NCBI GenBank assembly: GCA_964452085.1
Contig: CAYVKL010000012.1
Span: 1-60,974 of the forward strand
Direction of reading: 5' to 3'
From: Methanobacterium sp964452085
Lineage (GTDB): Archaea; Methanobacteriota; Methanobacteria; Methanobacteriales; Methanobacteriaceae
Length of the DNA stretch: 60,974 nt
Part shown: in pieces, positions 58,254 to 60,974 of the stretch
Position numbering within the stretch: position 1 is the first letter of the stretch
Layout of the letters: every line of letters begins with the position of its first letter
Notes under the pieces: model-generated
The model's database searches: none
Seen by the model: the letters and a program-made list of their open reading frames with translations, nothing else
What the model was told of the DNA's origin: nothing
Position numbers and translations under genes: made by a program

Positions 58254-58267
58254 CTGGCGAGGAGACA
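58254..58267 (+). repeat. attR core (14-bp direct repeat)
   Basis: CTGGCGAGGAGACA, identical to 495-508, preceded by ATA instead of the tRNA T loop. It marks the right end of the island and is the displaced 3' end of the original tRNA-Lys gene. Confidence 0.85.
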
Positions 58268-58279
58268 TTAATAAGAGAT

Positions 58280-58323
58280 AACCCTTTGAAAATCAATATC
58301 TTTTTTCAAGGGGTTCTTTTTTT
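58280..58323 (+). terminator. Hairpin terminator after attR
   Basis: AACCCTTTGAAAA (58280-58292) pairs with TTTTTTCAAGGGGTT (58301-58315), followed by a T run (58317-58323). It is probably the tRNA-Lys terminator before insertion. Confidence 0.65.
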
Positions 58324-58490
58324 GTTCCGTATTTGTTCCACTTTTCTTTCCAATACACTCTATTCCCCTTATTTCCACGGTTTTAAATAGGTTTGAGAAT
58401 TCCAGGGTAATTGAGTAAGATTTTTAAAACTTTCTCATTATCAGGTTATAAAACACTTGGGTTCATTCCCTAAAAAATAATCTATTATCA

Positions 58491-58860
58491 ATGAGAAATT
58501 TTACTGAGTTGTTTGAATATCTGAAAAATACATCCCAGAATGACTTACTCAAAGAGGTGAAAATTATTGTCAAAGATGATTTCGAAGAAATTGTAACAGG
58601 AATCAGCAGGTTGAATGGTGTGATGACTTATTTAACCCACTACCTTATGCTTCCTAAGCCAATGGTTAGAGAAAAAGAAGATGATGTCTTGACTATTTTG
58701 GAAGTTGCATCCTATTAAAATTAAATCAGAAAACAATCAGAAGATTAATTAATCAACGAAAAATTGAAGCTTACTAAATTGTAACTGTCGATAAAAAGAA
58801 TGCCAGAGGTACAACCAAAGTGAAAAGGTCTTCATGTGACGTCTTTCTTTTCAGCTGTAA
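58491..58860 (+). pseudogene. Decayed HTH_17 regulator homologous to the 3027 gene
   Basis: MRNFTELFEYLKNTSQNDLL parallels MRSISELFEYLSN of the 3027-3437 protein, and DDVLTILEVASY enters the helix-turn-helix. A one-base deletion near 58715 then shifts the frame. In the shifted frame KLNQKTIRRLINQRKIEAY continues the motif, a TAA interrupts it, and IVTVDKKNARGTTKVKRSSC parallels VISSIDKPGARESIRIW. It lies outside attR and is therefore a fossil of an earlier related element at this site. Confidence 0.7.
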
Positions 58861-59120
58861 AATTTAGTGGTGGTTAGTTACACGTTAATGCATTGGAAAT
58901 TTCAGCCCCAGGCATAACAGATACTACTGATTAGTTAGAAGATAATCGGTCGATTACAAAAACTAAATCGAGGTGATGTAATAATAAATGTAATAGTAAT
59001 TAACTGGGAGACAGGTTTTTAGCTATCTTTTGTGTTTTTGGTATTATCCGCTGTAAGTTTCCTTGATTTTCCTCCCCTGCGAATTATTTTTAGGAAATGG
59101 AAGGATTGTAAATCGTTTAC
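58861..59120. other. Host intergenic stretch, nothing recognised
   Basis: Sequence between the decayed regulator and the O-antigen-ligase gene, with a gradual change toward host-like composition. No gene or clear regulatory site is seen. Confidence 0.4.
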
Positions 59121-60974
59121 TCATTTTTGTTTCAATTCGTTTAAAAATTCATTTTTCTTCGGTGAATCAAGACATTGGTTAAGATAGAATAATGAACTGT
59201 CGCGGCGCCCTGCTGCAAAGAAGATTGCACTGAGGTTGAATTTTGCATCATTAAACCATGGATCCAGATAAATACAGTACCTGAGAATGGTCTTTGCCTC
59301 TTCCGTTCTTTTCGATCCATACAAAGCAATGGCATAATCGTTTAGAACACGCACTTCATATGGTGTCGATTTAAGGGACTGCTCAAAAAGGGCCAAGGCC
59401 TCGGGTAAATTCCCCAACCGATACTGGGCAATCCCTTTGAACCAGGCCACAGGTAAGTTATTAGGCGTGATCCGGTAAAAAAAACTCTCTGCCGCCCGGG
59501 TGAATTCAACCACTTTATGGTCATCTTTTCGTTCGTTTAAAAAAACCTTCAGGGTATAATATTCACCACGAATTCTCATGACTGACACTGCCAGGGTAAG
59601 GATCAGCATAAAAACAAACAGGGTTGAACAGATCCATGGCGAAATGGTCCGGGAGGCGGTTTTTCGCGGGGCTGGCAAGGGAACCCGGTGCATCATAAAT
59701 CCCAGCATAGAAAAAAGCAGCACGTTGTGCTCCACACGTTTCAAGGGAAAATCAAAGAAACAGAAAAGATAAAAACCGGTAATAAAAGAGGCATAAAACA
59801 CTGCCGGGAACGATACAGCCTGATGGTGGAGAAAGATCCGGTAAAAAACGAAACATACTGGCAAAAAGAAAAGCAACATTGCAAAGATCAGACCAACAAT
59901 GCCAAGTTCTGCAAGTATGCCGATCCATTCATTGTGAGGCTGGCTGTAAGTGTAATTTTTGATCGTGTGTTCAGGATTAACCGGCTCGGGGCAGGAAGGG
60001 ATCATGATCTTCCAGTTCCCTGCGCCTACACCGCATAAAGGATACGTTTTGACCAGGTGAAACGTTTTTTTCCAGAAGATTAGCCGCAGGTTAGCTGTTT
60101 CTTGGTAGTCTTCGGCGAAATCAAAGGCTGCTAACTGCACATTGCTGGCCTGCCGGGGGGTCTTCAGTTTTATAATAGTACGGGCGGTGGCATAATCGTA
60201 AGATCTCAGATAGTTCCAGATCCTGACTTTAGTGAGGAAATTGCTTTTACCAGTTTCATCCAGGGTAAAATAAAACATGCCCAGGATGATGGTCAGCAGT
60301 AATACAGATGCTGTACCGGTGAAGACATTCCGCTTTGAAAAAGCCGTTTTCCATCGCCAGATCATAAAAATGGACGCAAAAAGGATTCCTGTCACCAGGC
60401 CCAGGTAAGTGGCCCTGCTCCGGATGATGACAATGAAAAACAGGGTCAGGATGCCTGAAATGACTGCAAGGTATTTCCAACCTCCCTTCATCAGTGTATA
60501 ACCTGCAAAGAGCAGCGGCAGTGAAAGAAGCAGGAATCCGGAATAGAGGTTGTTATTGGCCGAAACAGATAGAATCCTGTATGGATCGAAGAATTCAAGG
60601 GTATGCATGCGGTAAAAGGCAAGCCCGAATGAAAAAAGAAGCACAAAAAGGAGTACTTTGACGAAGATTAACTCAAATACCGGGCTACGGCTGATCACTG
60701 AGAAAACCACCAGATAAACCGCAAGTGAGAGAAAAACCAGCTGCGACTGCATGATCGCTTCAGAAAAGGAAACCGCCCAGGTGCAGCTCAGAAGATTCCA
60801 TAAGTAAAATGCCACAAAGAGTATCACGAACACTGAGACTTCGACGTGGAATTTTCCACGAAGTGCAACAAGGAAAGTGATAAGCAGCAGCAAGGAAAGA
60901 GTTAGAATGCGGGGAAGGTAGGATTTGTCGACTATGACACCTGACCGGATCATAACGCCGAAAAAAAGCAGCAA
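59121..60974 (-). CDS. O-antigen ligase/polymerase-family membrane protein with TPR tail, partial
   Basis: The frame runs off the right edge, so the 5' end is missing. Ten or more membrane spans are followed by a large periplasmic loop containing the Wzy_C/WaaL signature (TYPLCGVGAGNWKIMIPSCP, then YSQPHNEWIGILAELGIVGL) with the conserved Arg/Gly/His-type pattern. After the last span, about 120 residues form tetratricopeptide repeats (WFKGIAQYRLGNLPEALALF, YAIALYGSKRTEEAKTILRY). Such proteins join or polymerise surface polysaccharide in the inner membrane. The G+C content is host-like. Substrate unknown. Confidence 0.8.
   Translation of the reverse strand: MLLFFGVMIRSGVIVDKSYLPRILTLSLLLLITFLVALRGKFHVEVSVFVILFVAFYLWNLLSCTWAVSFSEAIMQSQLVFLSLAVYLVVFSVISRSPVFELIFVKVLLFVLLFSFGLAFYRMHTLEFFDPYRILSVSANNNLYSGFLLLSLPLLFAGYTLMKGGWKYLAVISGILTLFFIVIIRSRATYLGLVTGILFASIFMIWRWKTAFSKRNVFTGTASVLLLTIILGMFYFTLDETGKSNFLTKVRIWNYLRSYDYATARTIIKLKTPRQASNVQLAAFDFAEDYQETANLRLIFWKKTFHLVKTYPLCGVGAGNWKIMIPSCPEPVNPEHTIKNYTYSQPHNEWIGILAELGIVGLIFAMLLFFLPVCFVFYRIFLHHQAVSFPAVFYASFITGFYLFCFFDFPLKRVEHNVLLFSMLGFMMHRVPLPAPRKTASRTISPWICSTLFVFMLILTLAVSVMRIRGEYYTLKVFLNERKDDHKVVEFTRAAESFFYRITPNNLPVAWFKGIAQYRLGNLPEALALFEQSLKSTPYEVRVLNDYAIALYGSKRTEEAKTILRYCIYLDPWFNDAKFNLSAIFFAAGRRDSSLFYLNQCLDSPKKNEFLNELKQK

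Larger units (their letters stand above)
507..58267. mobile_element. Integrated tRNA-Lys genomic island (about 57.8 kb)
   Basis: A+T-rich DNA bounded by the 14-bp tRNA-derived repeat, with an integrase gene near the right end, candidate arm-type repeats just inside both ends, and more than 80 cargo genes. The cargo is dominated by nucleases, methyltransferases, DNA glycosylases, ADP-ribose hydrolases and unknown proteins, with a plasmid-like replication and partition-like set around 25.6-29.5 kb. I recognise no relaxase, coupling protein, type IV secretion, capsid, portal or terminase gene, so it is neither clearly an ICE nor a prophage. Broken genes and duplicated gene ends suggest continuing turnover of cargo. 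Confidence 0.85.

Noticed and set aside
59578..60480. Several short frames on both strands within the O-antigen-ligase region
   Set aside because: All are shadows of the long membrane-protein frame with a coherent Wzy_C and TPR layout.
1..60974. CRISPR arrays
   Set aside because: No regularly spaced direct repeats and no cas genes are visible. The dispersed palindromes are kilobases apart.

Overview
The window looks like a Bacteroidota (probably Bacteroidales-like) chromosome carrying one large integrated element. The evidence is Bacteroidota-type promoters (TTG ... TAnnTTTG), few Shine-Dalgarno sequences, an integrase with the N-terminal arm-binding layout common in this phylum, and typical hypothetical families. 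Host DNA is visible only at the two ends and is richer in G+C: a partial MeaB-type GTPase and a tRNA-Lys(CTT) gene on the left, and a partial O-antigen ligase/TPR protein on the right. Everything between about 507 and 58267 is A+T-rich accessory DNA. It is bounded by a 14-bp direct repeat (495-508 and 58254-58267) that covers the 3' end of the tRNA. A tyrosine integrase lies near the right end (54572-55918), and matching candidate arm-type repeats sit just inside both ends.

Left third (0.8-19.4 kb): small membrane or regulatory genes; a HEPN-like/DprA pair followed by a broken zinc-ribbon gene; a cysteine-protease-like protein; a three-gene unit of membrane SH3 protein, small protein and PD-(D/E)XK nuclease; a run of envelope proteins; a DUF5655-type nuclease; a candidate structured small RNA (14292-14385); two paralogous Cys-motif proteins; an ADP-ribosylglycohydrolase; and a solitary catalytic-domain tyrosine recombinase.

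Middle (19.5-40.9 kb): a restriction-modification module (HNH endonuclease converging on two overlapping methyltransferases); an AAA+ ATPase; a plasmid-like module (ribbon-helix-helix protein, ParB-MT-A70 fusion, Myb-like regulator, family-A-polymerase-like protein); an operon joining a membrane coiled-coil protein, a receiver-histidine kinase and a TrmB-like methyltransferase; then GIY-YIG-like, Schlafen/AlbA-like, PD-(D/E)XK and uracil-DNA-glycosylase-like proteins.

Right third (41-58 kb): an apparent nucleic-acid-modification cluster (ParB-methyltransferase fusion, radical SAM protein, GNAT/DUF4338-like protein, unknown protein); two acidic helical proteins preceded by related structured leaders; a caspase/CHAT-like protein and its apparently inactive paralogue flanking an HU gene; two helix-hairpin-helix DNA glycosylases; an AbiC-like abortive-infection protein; a NADAR protein; the integrase; and immunity-like and WG-repeat proteins.

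I see no relaxase, type IV secretion genes, capsid, portal or terminase, so this reads as a defence and DNA-processing island that integrates by itself but would need help to transfer. The most unusual signals are: (1) a palindrome, consensus TCACCRAATTYGGTGGAAG, at nearly every module boundary, flanking the solitary tyrosine recombinase and lying at the breakpoint of a truncated gene copy, which suggests a cassette-exchange site; (2) two ParB-methyltransferase fusions that have both lost the catalytic tetrapeptide; (3) the histidine kinase/TrmB-like operon; (4) the small structured RNA. Functional statements come from motif recognition by eye and no database search was run.
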